Assembly: GCA_016213865.1 (NCBI GenBank)
Contig: JACQZL010000002.1
Location: 1-6,201, forward strand
Source of the DNA: Candidatus Rifleibacteriota bacterium
GTDB lineage: Bacteria; UBP17; UBA6191; JACPRK01
DNA: 6,201 nt
Direction: 5' to 3'
Under the pieces are notes generated by a model. That model saw nothing but the letters and a program-made list of their open reading frames with translations. It had not been told where the DNA came from and ran no database searches. The translations under genes and the position numbers were made by a program. Positions 1-5,494 of this stretch are shown one piece after another. Positions within the stretch are counted from its first letter, which is position 1, and every line of letters starts with the position of its first letter.

Positions 1-422
1 CGCAGGATCTCGCGGGCGTGGATCTCGATGTCCGTCGCTTGCCCTCGCACGCCGCCAATGGGCTGGTGAATGAGTATCCGCGCGTTGCGATAGCTGGCCC
101 GGTTACCCTTGGCCCCTCCGGCCAGCACGACCGTCGCGATGCTGGCCGCGAGGCCCGCACAGATCGTGTGGACCTCGCACTGCAGGGACTTGAGCGTGTC
201 GTAGATGGCAAGCCCCGAGGGCAGCTCTCCCCCCGGCGAGTTGATGTAGAGCCGGATGGGGTCCTTGCCGAGCTCCTCGAGGAACATCAACTCGGCCATC
301 ACTCGGTGAGCGAGGGCCATGTCGACCTCGCCGGTCAGGAACACCTTTCTGGCCTTCAGAAGACGAAGATGGACCTCTTCATCCCAGCTCCCGGTCTTGG
401 CCTCGGGCTGTGCTTCCAGCAT
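1..422 (-). CDS. clpP: ClpP-family serine peptidase (C-terminus beyond window)
   Basis: ATP-dependent Clp protease proteolytic subunit family, which forms a cytoplasmic barrel that degrades proteins fed to it by Clp ATPases. The first 140 residues are in the window. Family landmarks seen: FLTGEVD (28-34), the LYINSPGGE oxyanion-hole segment (58-66), GLAIYDT (70-76), nucleophile Ser94 in AGLAASIA, His119 in ILIHQP, and GQATDIEIHAREIL at the end. The catalytic Asp would lie outside the window. The start ATG at 422-420 has GGAGG at 436-432, nine bases upstream. The protein is divergent: the usual N-terminal axial-loop stretch (RGERxYDIYSRLL in typical ClpP) is replaced by a short TGSWDEEVHLRLLKAR, and the active-site context is GLAASI rather than GQAASM. 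This suggests a paralogue rather than the housekeeping copy (inference). It overlaps the end of ubiX by 44 bases, so translational coupling is likely. Confidence 0.93.
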   Translation of the reverse strand, partial: MLEAQPEAKTGSWDEEVHLRLLKARKVFLTGEVDMALAHRVMAELMFLEELGKDPIRLYINSPGGELPSGLAIYDTLKSLQCEVHTICAGLAASIATVVLAGGAKGNRASYRNARILIHQPIGGVRGQATDIEIHAREIL

Positions 423-996
423 CGGACTGAGCCTCCACGGCGTTCGGACCCCACCTCCGGATGAGGTCGTTCGGAACCCCCAAGTGATCCAACACCCGCG
501 AGACCACGAAGTCCACCAGGTCGCTCACGGTTCGCGGCCGGTGGTAGAACCCGGGACTGGCGGGGAGCACAATCGCCCCCGCCCGGGTCGCACGGAGCAT
601 GTTCTCCAGGTGGCCCAGACTGTACGGCGCCTCGCGGACCACGGCAACCAGTTTGCGCCTCTCCTTGAGGCAGACCTCGGCCGCGCGCTGAACGAGGTTG
701 TCCGAGACGCCCGCGGCGATCGCGCCGAGCGTGCGCATCGAGCACGGGACGACGGCCATCCCGTCGTGCCGGAAGGACCCGCTGGCAATCGGACTCATCC
801 AGTCGTGTTCGGCGTGGACGCGTAGCCCCGGGAGCCGGGCCACTGAGGTCTCGAAGCTCTCTTGCAGCTCCCACTCCCAGGTGACCCGGGCCGCCGCCGA
901 GACGGCGACGTGCACCTCCAACTCCAGGCCATGGAGGCACTGGAGGAGGCGAAGGGCATACGGAGCCCCGCTGGCCCAAACGTGAAGCTGACCCAG
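379..996 (-). CDS. ubiX: UbiX-family flavin prenyltransferase, 5' end disrupted or uncertain
   Basis: UbiX/Pad1-type enzymes attach a dimethylallyl group to FMN, making the prenylated flavin cofactor used by UbiD-type decarboxylases in quinone biosynthesis. Clear family blocks: ASGAPYALRLL near the N-terminus (FMN-binding loop), VSAAARVT, the PCSMRTLGAIAAGVSDNL block, LVAVVREAPYSLGHLENMLRAT, and AGAIVLPASPGFYHRP. The start is a problem. The frame is open back to a TGA at 1062-1060 but contains no ATG, GTG or TTG before the TTG at 921. Starting at 921 (180 residues) would cut off the FMN-binding loop. Only a CTG at 996-994 would include it (205 residues), with no Shine-Dalgarno visible. The residues before ASG read GQLHVW instead of the family's VVGITG-like strand and loop. 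The gene is therefore either 5'-damaged or misassembled. The C-terminal tail overlaps clpP. Confidence 0.85.
   Translation of the reverse strand: MGQLHVWASGAPYALRLLQCLHGLELEVHVAVSAAARVTWEWELQESFETSVARLPGLRVHAEHDWMSPIASGSFRHDGMAVVPCSMRTLGAIAAGVSDNLVQRAAEVCLKERRKLVAVVREAPYSLGHLENMLRATRAGAIVLPASPGFYHRPRTVSDLVDFVVSRVLDHLGVPNDLIRRWGPNAVEAQSDAGSTARGQDRELG
432..436 (-). promoter_or_regulatory. Ribosome binding site of clpP
   Basis: GGAGG on the minus strand, nine bases before the ATG at 422-420. It lies inside the 3' end of ubiX and fixes the clpP start. No other in-frame upstream start has a comparable site. Confidence 0.7.
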
Positions 997-1796
997 ACGT
1001 TGACCAGGAAGAAGGCCCGCTGGATGCGGGTGAGATCGCCGCCCGCGACAATCCGATGCTCATAGAAGACGAGCCACGAGATGACGGCGATCCCGGCCAG
1101 GTAAACCCAGCTCACGCCCAGTGCGGCCCCGGCGGCCCAGAGCAGGACACAACTGCCGGCGTGGAGCCATCGGGCCACCCGCTGACTGGCCTCCAGCCCC
1201 AGCCTGGCCGGGACCGAGTGAAGACCCGTGGCCCGATCGAAGTCGATGTCCTGTCCGGCGTACAGGACGTCGAAGCCGGCCACCCAGAGCACGATGGCCC
1301 CCGCCAGGATGCACGCCGGCGCGTCGAGCGTGCCGCGCACTGCGATCCAGCTCCCGGCCACCGCCATCGACAGGCACAAGCCCAGCACGAAGTGAGACGC
1401 CCAGGTGAAGCGCTTCGTGTACGAGTAGAGCGTCAGCACCGCCAGCGCCACGGGCAGCAGTTGCAGGCAGAGAGGAGGGAGCCTGGAGGCCGCAAGCGCC
1501 AGCAGCGTCGCGGCACCCGCCAGGAAGAGGCGAACCTCCCAGAGGCCGAGGTCGCGTCCCGGAAGGACCCTTTCGGCGGTCCGGGGGTTCCGCTGGTCCA
1601 GATGACGGTCGGCGTAGCGGTTCATCCCCATCGCGAAGCACCGCCCGCTGATCAGTGCGAGCAAGATCCAGGCAAACGTCCGGCCGGGCGGCAAGCCCCC
1701 CGCCGCCAGGAGCATCGAGCCCATGCTGAAGGGTAGCGCGAACAGCGTGTGTTCGAGCTGGACCATCCGAGCGTACTTCGCGACGCGAGACCACAT
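795..1796 (-). CDS. ubiA: UbiA-family aromatic prenyltransferase, C-terminus aberrant
   Basis: Membrane prenyltransferase that joins an isoprenoid diphosphate chain to an aromatic acid in quinone biosynthesis. The start ATG is at 1796-1794 and the opening MVQLEHTLFALPF is typical. The first Asp-rich motif is NRYADRHLDQRNPRTA (N59, D63, D67), and the second is DVLYAGQDIDFDRATGLHSVPARLG (D176, D183, D187). Several hydrophobic segments between and after them fit a multi-pass membrane protein. It resembles the 'other UbiA' subgroup, whose MqnP members act in futalosine-type menaquinone synthesis; with ubiX next to it, that role is plausible (inference). Resemblance stops at about residue 270-274 (RAFFLVNVWVSFTFG), where the last transmembrane segment should begin. 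Residues 275-333 are low-complexity readthrough of the ubiX region in another frame, so the true C-terminus appears lost. Confidence 0.88.
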   Translation of the reverse strand: MWSRVAKYARMVQLEHTLFALPFSMGSMLLAAGGLPPGRTFAWILLALISGRCFAMGMNRYADRHLDQRNPRTAERVLPGRDLGLWEVRLFLAGAATLLALAASRLPPLCLQLLPVALAVLTLYSYTKRFTWASHFVLGLCLSMAVAGSWIAVRGTLDAPACILAGAIVLWVAGFDVLYAGQDIDFDRATGLHSVPARLGLEASQRVARWLHAGSCVLLWAAGAALGVSWVYLAGIAVISWLVFYEHRIVAGGDLTRIQRAFFLVNVWVSFTFGPAGLRMPFASSSASMAWSWRCTSPSRRRPGSPGSGSCKRASRPQWPGSRGYASTPNTTG

Positions 1797-1874
1797 CTCC
1801 GGGACCCCAATCTACCGGTGCGTGTCTAGCAGGTGGTCCGACGCCTGTTGGGACTGCCCTGGCTTGACTCTTCG

Positions 1875-1922
1875 ACACAGAGACACGGAGACACGGAGAC
1901 ACGGAGACACAGAGAAAGAGAG
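1875..1922 (+). repeat. Tandem array of 8-bp unit ACACRGAG
   Basis: Five consecutive units: 1875 ACACAGAG, 1883, 1891 and 1899 ACACGGAG, and 1907 ACACAGAG. A degenerate sixth, AAAGAGAG, runs to 1922. The array is purine-rich on the plus strand and lies in the left half of the palindromic element. Confidence 0.95.
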
Positions 1923-2007
1923 ACCGTGAGTGGCGATGTCCATCGGATGACAAGATGAGGGAGACTCGAGGAGTCGCGGCGCCTGCGAGCGAGGCAGAGA
2001 TAGATCC

Positions 2008-2039
2008 CTCTGTGCCTCTGTGGCTCTGCGTCTCTGTGA
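2008..2039 (-). repeat. Inverted array of the same 8-bp unit
   Basis: Four units of CTCTGYGN on the plus strand (2008, 2016, 2024, 2032), the reverse complement of the ACACRGAG unit at 1875-1914. Each unit can pair with a unit of the left array with one or two mismatches. A diverged unit, TTCTCCTG, follows at 2040-2047. Confidence 0.9.
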
Positions 2040-2138
2040 TTCTCCTGCAAGGGGGGGGGCCTTCTACGAGACATGCACCCCCAATCTACCACGGCCTGGT
2101 CGAGGCCGAGAATCCGTGATATCCTTTCTTGTCCCGCG

Positions 2139-2951
2139 ATGAGCCTCAATCCCGAGACAAGCTACCCCATCGGCATCTTCGACTCCGGTGTCGGAGGCCT
2201 CACGGTGCTCGCCGCCCTTCGCGAGCGCCTGCCGGCCGAGAACTTCGTCTACCTCGGCGACACGGCCCGCGTGCCTTACGGCAACAAGAGCCCGGAGGTC
2301 GTGACGCGGTACGCTTTCGAGAACACGCTATTCCTGCTCGATCGCAACGTGAAGATGGTCGTGATCGCCTGCAACACGGCGACCGCCGGGAGTCTCGATC
2401 GGCTGCAGCGGCACTTCCGCCGGCCCATCATCGGCGTCATCGAGCCGGGTGCCGGCCTGGCCGCGCAGCGTAGCGTCTCCGGCAGGATTGGCGTCATCGG
2501 TACGGTCGGCACCGTCGCCAGCGGCGCCTATGAGGCCGCGATTCACCGCCGCAGGCCCGGGGCCCGGGTGCACTCCGTCGCCTGTCCTCTGCTGGTCCCG
2601 CTGGCCGAGGAGGGTTGGCTGGACCATGCAGCCAGCCGCCTCATCGTGGCCGAGTACCTCGACCCGCTGGTCGCCGAGAACATCGACGTCTTGTTGCTCG
2701 GATGCACGCACTACCCCCTCTTGCGGGGGCTGATCCAGACTCACGTCGGGTCCGGTGTACAGGTCCTCGATTCGGCGGGGGCCACGGCCGCCGCTGTCCA
2801 CGAGGAGCTGGAGCGGTGCCGTCTGGCACGCAGCGGACCCGGCGGCGGTCAGGTCGAGTTCCATCTCTCGGACCGCCACCCGCACTTCAAGCGACTGGGC
2901 GAGCGTTTTCTCGGGGCCACCATCGATCAGGTCCACCTCGTGACTTACTGA
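2139..2951 (+). CDS. murI: Glutamate racemase
   Basis: Interconverts L- and D-glutamate in the cytoplasm, supplying D-Glu for the peptidoglycan stem peptide. The protein is 270 residues, normal for the family. Landmarks: GIFDSGVGGLTV (12-23, with Asp15 and Ser16), YLGDTARVPYG (38-48), first catalytic Cys78 in IACNTAT, GVIEPG (99-104), and second catalytic Cys189 in LLGCTHYPLL. I chose the ATG at 2139 because family resemblance begins nine residues later. An in-frame ATG at 2073 lies inside the repeat element and would add an unrelated leader. No strong Shine-Dalgarno precedes 2139, so the start is slightly uncertain. The stop TGA (2949-2951) shares its A with the ATG of the next gene. Confidence 0.95.
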   Translation: MSLNPETSYPIGIFDSGVGGLTVLAALRERLPAENFVYLGDTARVPYGNKSPEVVTRYAFENTLFLLDRNVKMVVIACNTATAGSLDRLQRHFRRPIIGVIEPGAGLAAQRSVSGRIGVIGTVGTVASGAYEAAIHRRRPGARVHSVACPLLVPLAEEGWLDHAASRLIVAEYLDPLVAENIDVLLLGCTHYPLLRGLIQTHVGSGVQVLDSAGATAAAVHEELERCRLARSGPGGGQVEFHLSDRHPHFKRLGERFLGATIDQVHLVTY

Positions 2952-4102
2952 TGACCTCACGTCCGGAAGCAATCGGCGGGGTGACGGGGTCGGCCTCCTT
3001 GCCCGAGGCCGCTGTCTGGCGGAGCCGCGGAAAGCACGCCCCGGACGGCGGCGCCTACCGCAAGAACGGGCTGCTGGCCCACCTTCGCCGCGCCGGCAGG
3101 GGCGAGCTCTCGGTCTGGTCCGGGCCTGACGGGGCGTCGCTGAGCTCTCCAGCACGTTTCCGCGCCGGGGTCGCGTCGCTGCTCGACTTCCTCGCGACCG
3201 TGAGGGCCAGGAAGGTCCTGTTCTTCTACCCGGACTTCCCCTTTCTCCTTCCCGCCAGCTTGGGCAAGCTGCCGGCGCTCGGCTGGCTAGTGTGGCGAGT
3301 CCGCCGCCTCCTCGAGACCCGCGGCCTCGAGGCCGTGGTCGACGTCGAGGACCTGCCCGGCCCCCAACTCCGGGAGTTCACCGGCCAGCGCCACCCCGGG
3401 AGCGACCTGGCCCTCGCGACCTTCGAACGCTGGCTGGACCGGTTTGCGAACGAACTGTGGGTGCCCACAGCCTCGATGGCCGGTCACTGGGCAAGGCGAA
3501 CTGGCCGGGCGCACCCGAGAGTGCGACTCGTTCCGACCTGCTCTCTGCAACACGCTCCAGCAGTCCCCGATCGCTGCGACGGCGCCCCCCGGTTCTTTTA
3601 TGCCGGTGAGCTCGACCCGCTCGCCGACCGGGGGGTCTCCGAGATGATCCGCGCCTTTCGGAAGTCGGTCCCCGGGCAGATGCGGCTGGTTCTGGCCGGG
3701 CCGGGCGGCGGCTGGGTCCGGGAACTCGGGCATCCGTCAGTCGAAGTCTTGGGGGCGCTCGAGGAGGAGAGCTGCAGAGCCAGGGCCCGGGAGTGCCACT
3801 GGGGCCTGGTGCCGTACCCGGAGCGGGGTTACTTTCACGAGGTCTTCCCTGCCAAGCTCTCGTTCTACACTTCGTGCGGTCTGCCTGTGGTCACGACCGA
3901 GGTGAGCGAAGCAGCCCGGGCCGTCCGGGATGCCGGAGTCGGTAGCGTCGTGCCGATGGATGGCTGGCGCGAGTTCTTCGTGCGCTGCCGCGAAGGGAGC
4001 GAGGCCCCACCCCGAGTGGAGTGTCCTTGGCTCTGGGAGAGGGTTTTGCCCAGCACATCCGGCCCGGCTGGAGAGTTCGCCGGCCGCCGGGAGGGTCGAT
4101 GA
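2951..4102 (+). CDS. Putative GT-B glycosyltransferase (GT4-like)
   Basis: 383 residues. The C-terminal half looks like the nucleotide-sugar-binding domain of GT4-type transferases. It has a strand-loop opening RFFYAGELDPLADRG (214-228), MRLVLAGPGGG (244-254), VEVLGAL (264-270), and WGLVPYPERGYFHEVFPAKLSFYTSCGLPVVTTEVSE (284-320), the position of the family's E/K-containing donor-site motif ending in 'aaGlPVV'. The N-terminal half (to about 210) is poorly conserved and would bind the acceptor. The substrate cannot be named. No signal peptide or clear membrane segment is seen; a hydrophobic patch lies at 88-117 (VLFFYPDFPFLLPASLGKLPALGWLV). The ATG overlaps the murI stop as TGATG, implying translational coupling and perhaps a cell-envelope glycan role (inference). 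An upstream extension of this frame to 2615 runs inside murI and is not coding. Confidence 0.75.
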   Translation: MTSRPEAIGGVTGSASLPEAAVWRSRGKHAPDGGAYRKNGLLAHLRRAGRGELSVWSGPDGASLSSPARFRAGVASLLDFLATVRARKVLFFYPDFPFLLPASLGKLPALGWLVWRVRRLLETRGLEAVVDVEDLPGPQLREFTGQRHPGSDLALATFERWLDRFANELWVPTASMAGHWARRTGRAHPRVRLVPTCSLQHAPAVPDRCDGAPRFFYAGELDPLADRGVSEMIRAFRKSVPGQMRLVLAGPGGGWVRELGHPSVEVLGALEEESCRARARECHWGLVPYPERGYFHEVFPAKLSFYTSCGLPVVTTEVSEAARAVRDAGVGSVVPMDGWREFFVRCREGSEAPPRVECPWLWERVLPSTSGPAGEFAGRREGR

Positions 4103-4135
4103 CGGAGCGTCCCGGGCAGGGCCGAAGGCTGCGGC

Positions 4136-4164
4136 TTGCTTTTGCCGTCTGCCGATTGTATGAT
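4136..4164 (+). promoter_or_regulatory. Sigma70-like promoter candidate for cheB
   Basis: TTGCTT (4136-4141) and TATGAT (4159-4164) are separated by 17 bases. The -10 matches consensus at 5 of 6 positions and the -35 at 3 of 6. It lies in the 129-base gap after the glycosyltransferase gene, about 70 bases before the cheB start, so cheB probably has its own transcript. Confidence 0.45.
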
Positions 4165-4194
4165 CGGGGCCGCCGCAGGGGGGGAGCGGCCCCG
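4165..4194 (+). promoter_or_regulatory. 9-bp perfect inverted repeat in the cheB leader
   Basis: CGGGGCCGC (4165-4173) and GCGGCCCCG (4186-4194) are perfectly complementary around a 12-base loop. No T-run follows, so it is not an ordinary terminator. It abuts the -10 candidate, so it could be an operator at the transcription start or a leader hairpin. Confidence 0.45.
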
Positions 4195-4218
4195 TCGGGT
4201 TCGCAGGGATGGTCGGCC

Positions 4219-4226
4219 AGGAGGAG
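4219..4226 (+). promoter_or_regulatory. Ribosome binding site deciding the TTG start of cheB
   Basis: AGGAGGAG ends five bases before the TTG at 4232-4234. The strong site and the family-typical N-terminus directly after it support this non-ATG start over the in-frame TTG at 4136. Confidence 0.75.
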
Positions 4227-4231
4227 CCTGT

Positions 4232-5449
4232 TTGAAGAAGATCAAAGTCCTGATCGTCGATGACTCGCGCATCATGCGTAAGCTCATCTCTGGTGTGCTC
4301 GAGGCCGACGAGCGCGTCGAGGTGGTGGGCCAGGCAGAGCACGGGGTGGAGTGTCTCGAGAAGGTCGTCCAGCTTCAACCCGACGTCGTGACGCTGGACC
4401 TGAACATGCCGGTGATGGACGGGCTGACCGTCCTGCGGGAATCGAAAGCCCGCAACCTGGCGACGACGTATCTGGTGGTCTCCTCGTTGGCCAAGCGAGA
4501 TGCGCAAATCACTCTCGACGCCATCACGGAGGGCGCCATCGACTTCATCTTGAAGCCGAGCCAGGCCTTCAACATCGGCCAGATGGGCCGGGAGATCATC
4601 GAGAAGATCCTCATCGCGTCGGTCAACGCGAAGAAGATGGCTGCCCAGCCCGCGGAGACCTCCGGGGCGCCGGACGCCTCCCCCGCCCCGGTCGCCGAGA
4701 CCCCCGCTGCCGGTACTCCGGTCGCACCGGCGGGGACAGGCACCGCACCCTCTGCAACGAGCCGTCTGGCCAGCCTGTCCAGCACGCAATTGGCCGAAGC
4801 CGCTGCTCGCATGATGCAGCAGCGGCAGCAGACAGCCGCGGCAGCGGCCGCCGGCGCCACCCCCGAGAAACCGGCCTTTCCAAAGGCCGATCTGACCGTC
4901 ATCGGCGGCTCCTCGGGCTCGATCCAGACCTTGGTCAAGATCGTCCCCTTCCTGCCGGCCGCGTTCGGCTCGGCAGTGGTCATCGTCCTGCACCTGCCGC
5001 CCTTCTTCACGACGCAGTTCACGCTCCAACTGAGTCACAAGTGCCCCATCCCGGTCCAGGAGGCCGCCGACGGCATGACGTTCGAGCCGCGTAAGGTCTA
5101 TCTCGCGCCGGGTGGCGACAAGAACGTCATCATGCGGCGCCAGGACGACGGGACCGTGGCCTTCAAGCTGATCGAGAACGACGCCAACTCGATGTACACG
5201 CCGTCGATCGACATCCTGATGTCGAGCGTCGCCGAGATCTACAAGGGCAAGTGCCGCGGCATCCTGATCAGCGGGACGGGTAACGACGGGGTCGAGGGGC
5301 TCCGCAGCATCCGTAACGGCGGCGGGGGTACTTTCGTTCAGGACAAGGCGACCGCCATCGCCAATCAGCTCCCCTTCGCTGCTCTGAAGGCGGGCGTTGT
5401 CGACAAGACCCTCTCGATACAAGACATCCTGGTCATGCTGAGTGCGTGA
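4232..5449 (+). CDS. cheB: CheB-type response regulator / protein-glutamate methylesterase
   Basis: Two-domain chemotaxis regulator: phosphorylation of the receiver activates a methylesterase/deamidase that acts on receptor glutamates. 405 residues from a TTG start. Receiver at about 5-125: acidic pair D10/D11, phospho-acceptor D56 in TLDLNMPVMDG, SS at 84-85, K108 in ILKPS. Esterase at about 220-403: nucleophile S227 in IGGSSGSIQ, H254 in VLHLPPFF, D352 in ISGTGNDGVEGL, so the triad appears complete. The usual STGG is SSGS, and the usual GMP before the C-terminal helix is QLP. The linker (about 135-217) is unusually long and Ala/Pro/Thr/Gln-rich. No cheR, cheA or receptor gene is in the window, so it may be an orphan or serve a non-flagellar signalling system (inference). 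The stop is 45 bases before the ABC gene. Confidence 0.92.
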   Translation: MKKIKVLIVDDSRIMRKLISGVLEADERVEVVGQAEHGVECLEKVVQLQPDVVTLDLNMPVMDGLTVLRESKARNLATTYLVVSSLAKRDAQITLDAITEGAIDFILKPSQAFNIGQMGREIIEKILIASVNAKKMAAQPAETSGAPDASPAPVAETPAAGTPVAPAGTGTAPSATSRLASLSSTQLAEAAARMMQQRQQTAAAAAAGATPEKPAFPKADLTVIGGSSGSIQTLVKIVPFLPAAFGSAVVIVLHLPPFFTTQFTLQLSHKCPIPVQEAADGMTFEPRKVYLAPGGDKNVIMRRQDDGTVAFKLIENDANSMYTPSIDILMSSVAEIYKGKCRGILISGTGNDGVEGLRSIRNGGGGTFVQDKATAIANQLPFAALKAGVVDKTLSIQDILVMLSA

Positions 5450-5494
5450 GCCGGGTCGGGTCGGCGCTACTGGAGGACCGAACGGGAATCGACT

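Larger units (their letters stand above)
1805..2090. mobile_element. MITE-like palindromic element with flanking 12-bp direct repeats
   Basis: The 12-mer CCCCAATCTACC occurs exactly at 1805-1816 and 2079-2090 and looks like a target-site duplication. Just inside, the left end GTGCGTGTCTAGCAG (from 1818) and the reverse complement of the right end GTGCATGTCTCGTAG (from 2078 backwards) match at 16 of 22 positions over 1818-1839 and 2057-2078, like terminal inverted repeats. Further inside, oppositely oriented arrays of an 8-bp unit (1875-1922 and 2008-2039) could pair into a long imperfect stem around a 1923-2007 centre. There is no credible coding capacity; translations of it give only repetitive VSVSPCLRVSVS-like peptides. 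A run of nine G lies at 2051-2059. Non-autonomous transposition is inferred from structure, and no transposase is present. Confidence 0.6.
1797..2138. other. Divergent intergenic region between ubiA and murI
   Basis: These 342 bases hold the palindromic element (1805-2090). Eight bases separate it from the ubiA start, and 48 bases lie before murI. The murI-side stretch contains a small inverted repeat, CGGCCT-GGTCG-AGGCCG (2092-2108), a possible operator or hairpin. No convincing -10/-35 pair was found for either gene, and no good Shine-Dalgarno before murI. No RNA gene was recognised. Confidence 0.6.

Noticed and set aside
960..1000. Programmed -1 frameshift fusing UbiA to UbiX
   Set aside because: The frames are offset correctly, but no slippery heptamer is present in the right phase. 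A fusion would still lack the last UbiA helix and the first UbiX strand, so a deletion or assembly error fits better.
18..1736. Plus-strand open frames across the clpP-ubiX-ubiA block (for example 18-464, 319-825, 1056-1736)
   Set aside because: They are antisense to clearly recognised genes, and their translations are low-complexity with no family motifs.
1875..2039. Possible CRISPR array
   Set aside because: The units are contiguous 8-mers without spacers and the two arrays are in opposite orientation; no cas gene is near.
2073..2138. Earlier in-frame ATG for murI at 2073
   Set aside because: It lies in the repeat element and adds an unconserved leader. The ATG at 2139 gives the usual family N-terminus.
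1826..2149. Small open frames inside the palindromic element giving VSVSPCLRVSVS-like peptides
   Set aside because: The peptides are direct translations of the 8-bp repeat in several frames, with no ribosome binding site and no protein-like composition.
5450..5494. Terminator between cheB and the ABC gene
   Set aside because: The 45-base gap shows no stem followed by a T-run, so cotranscription is more likely.
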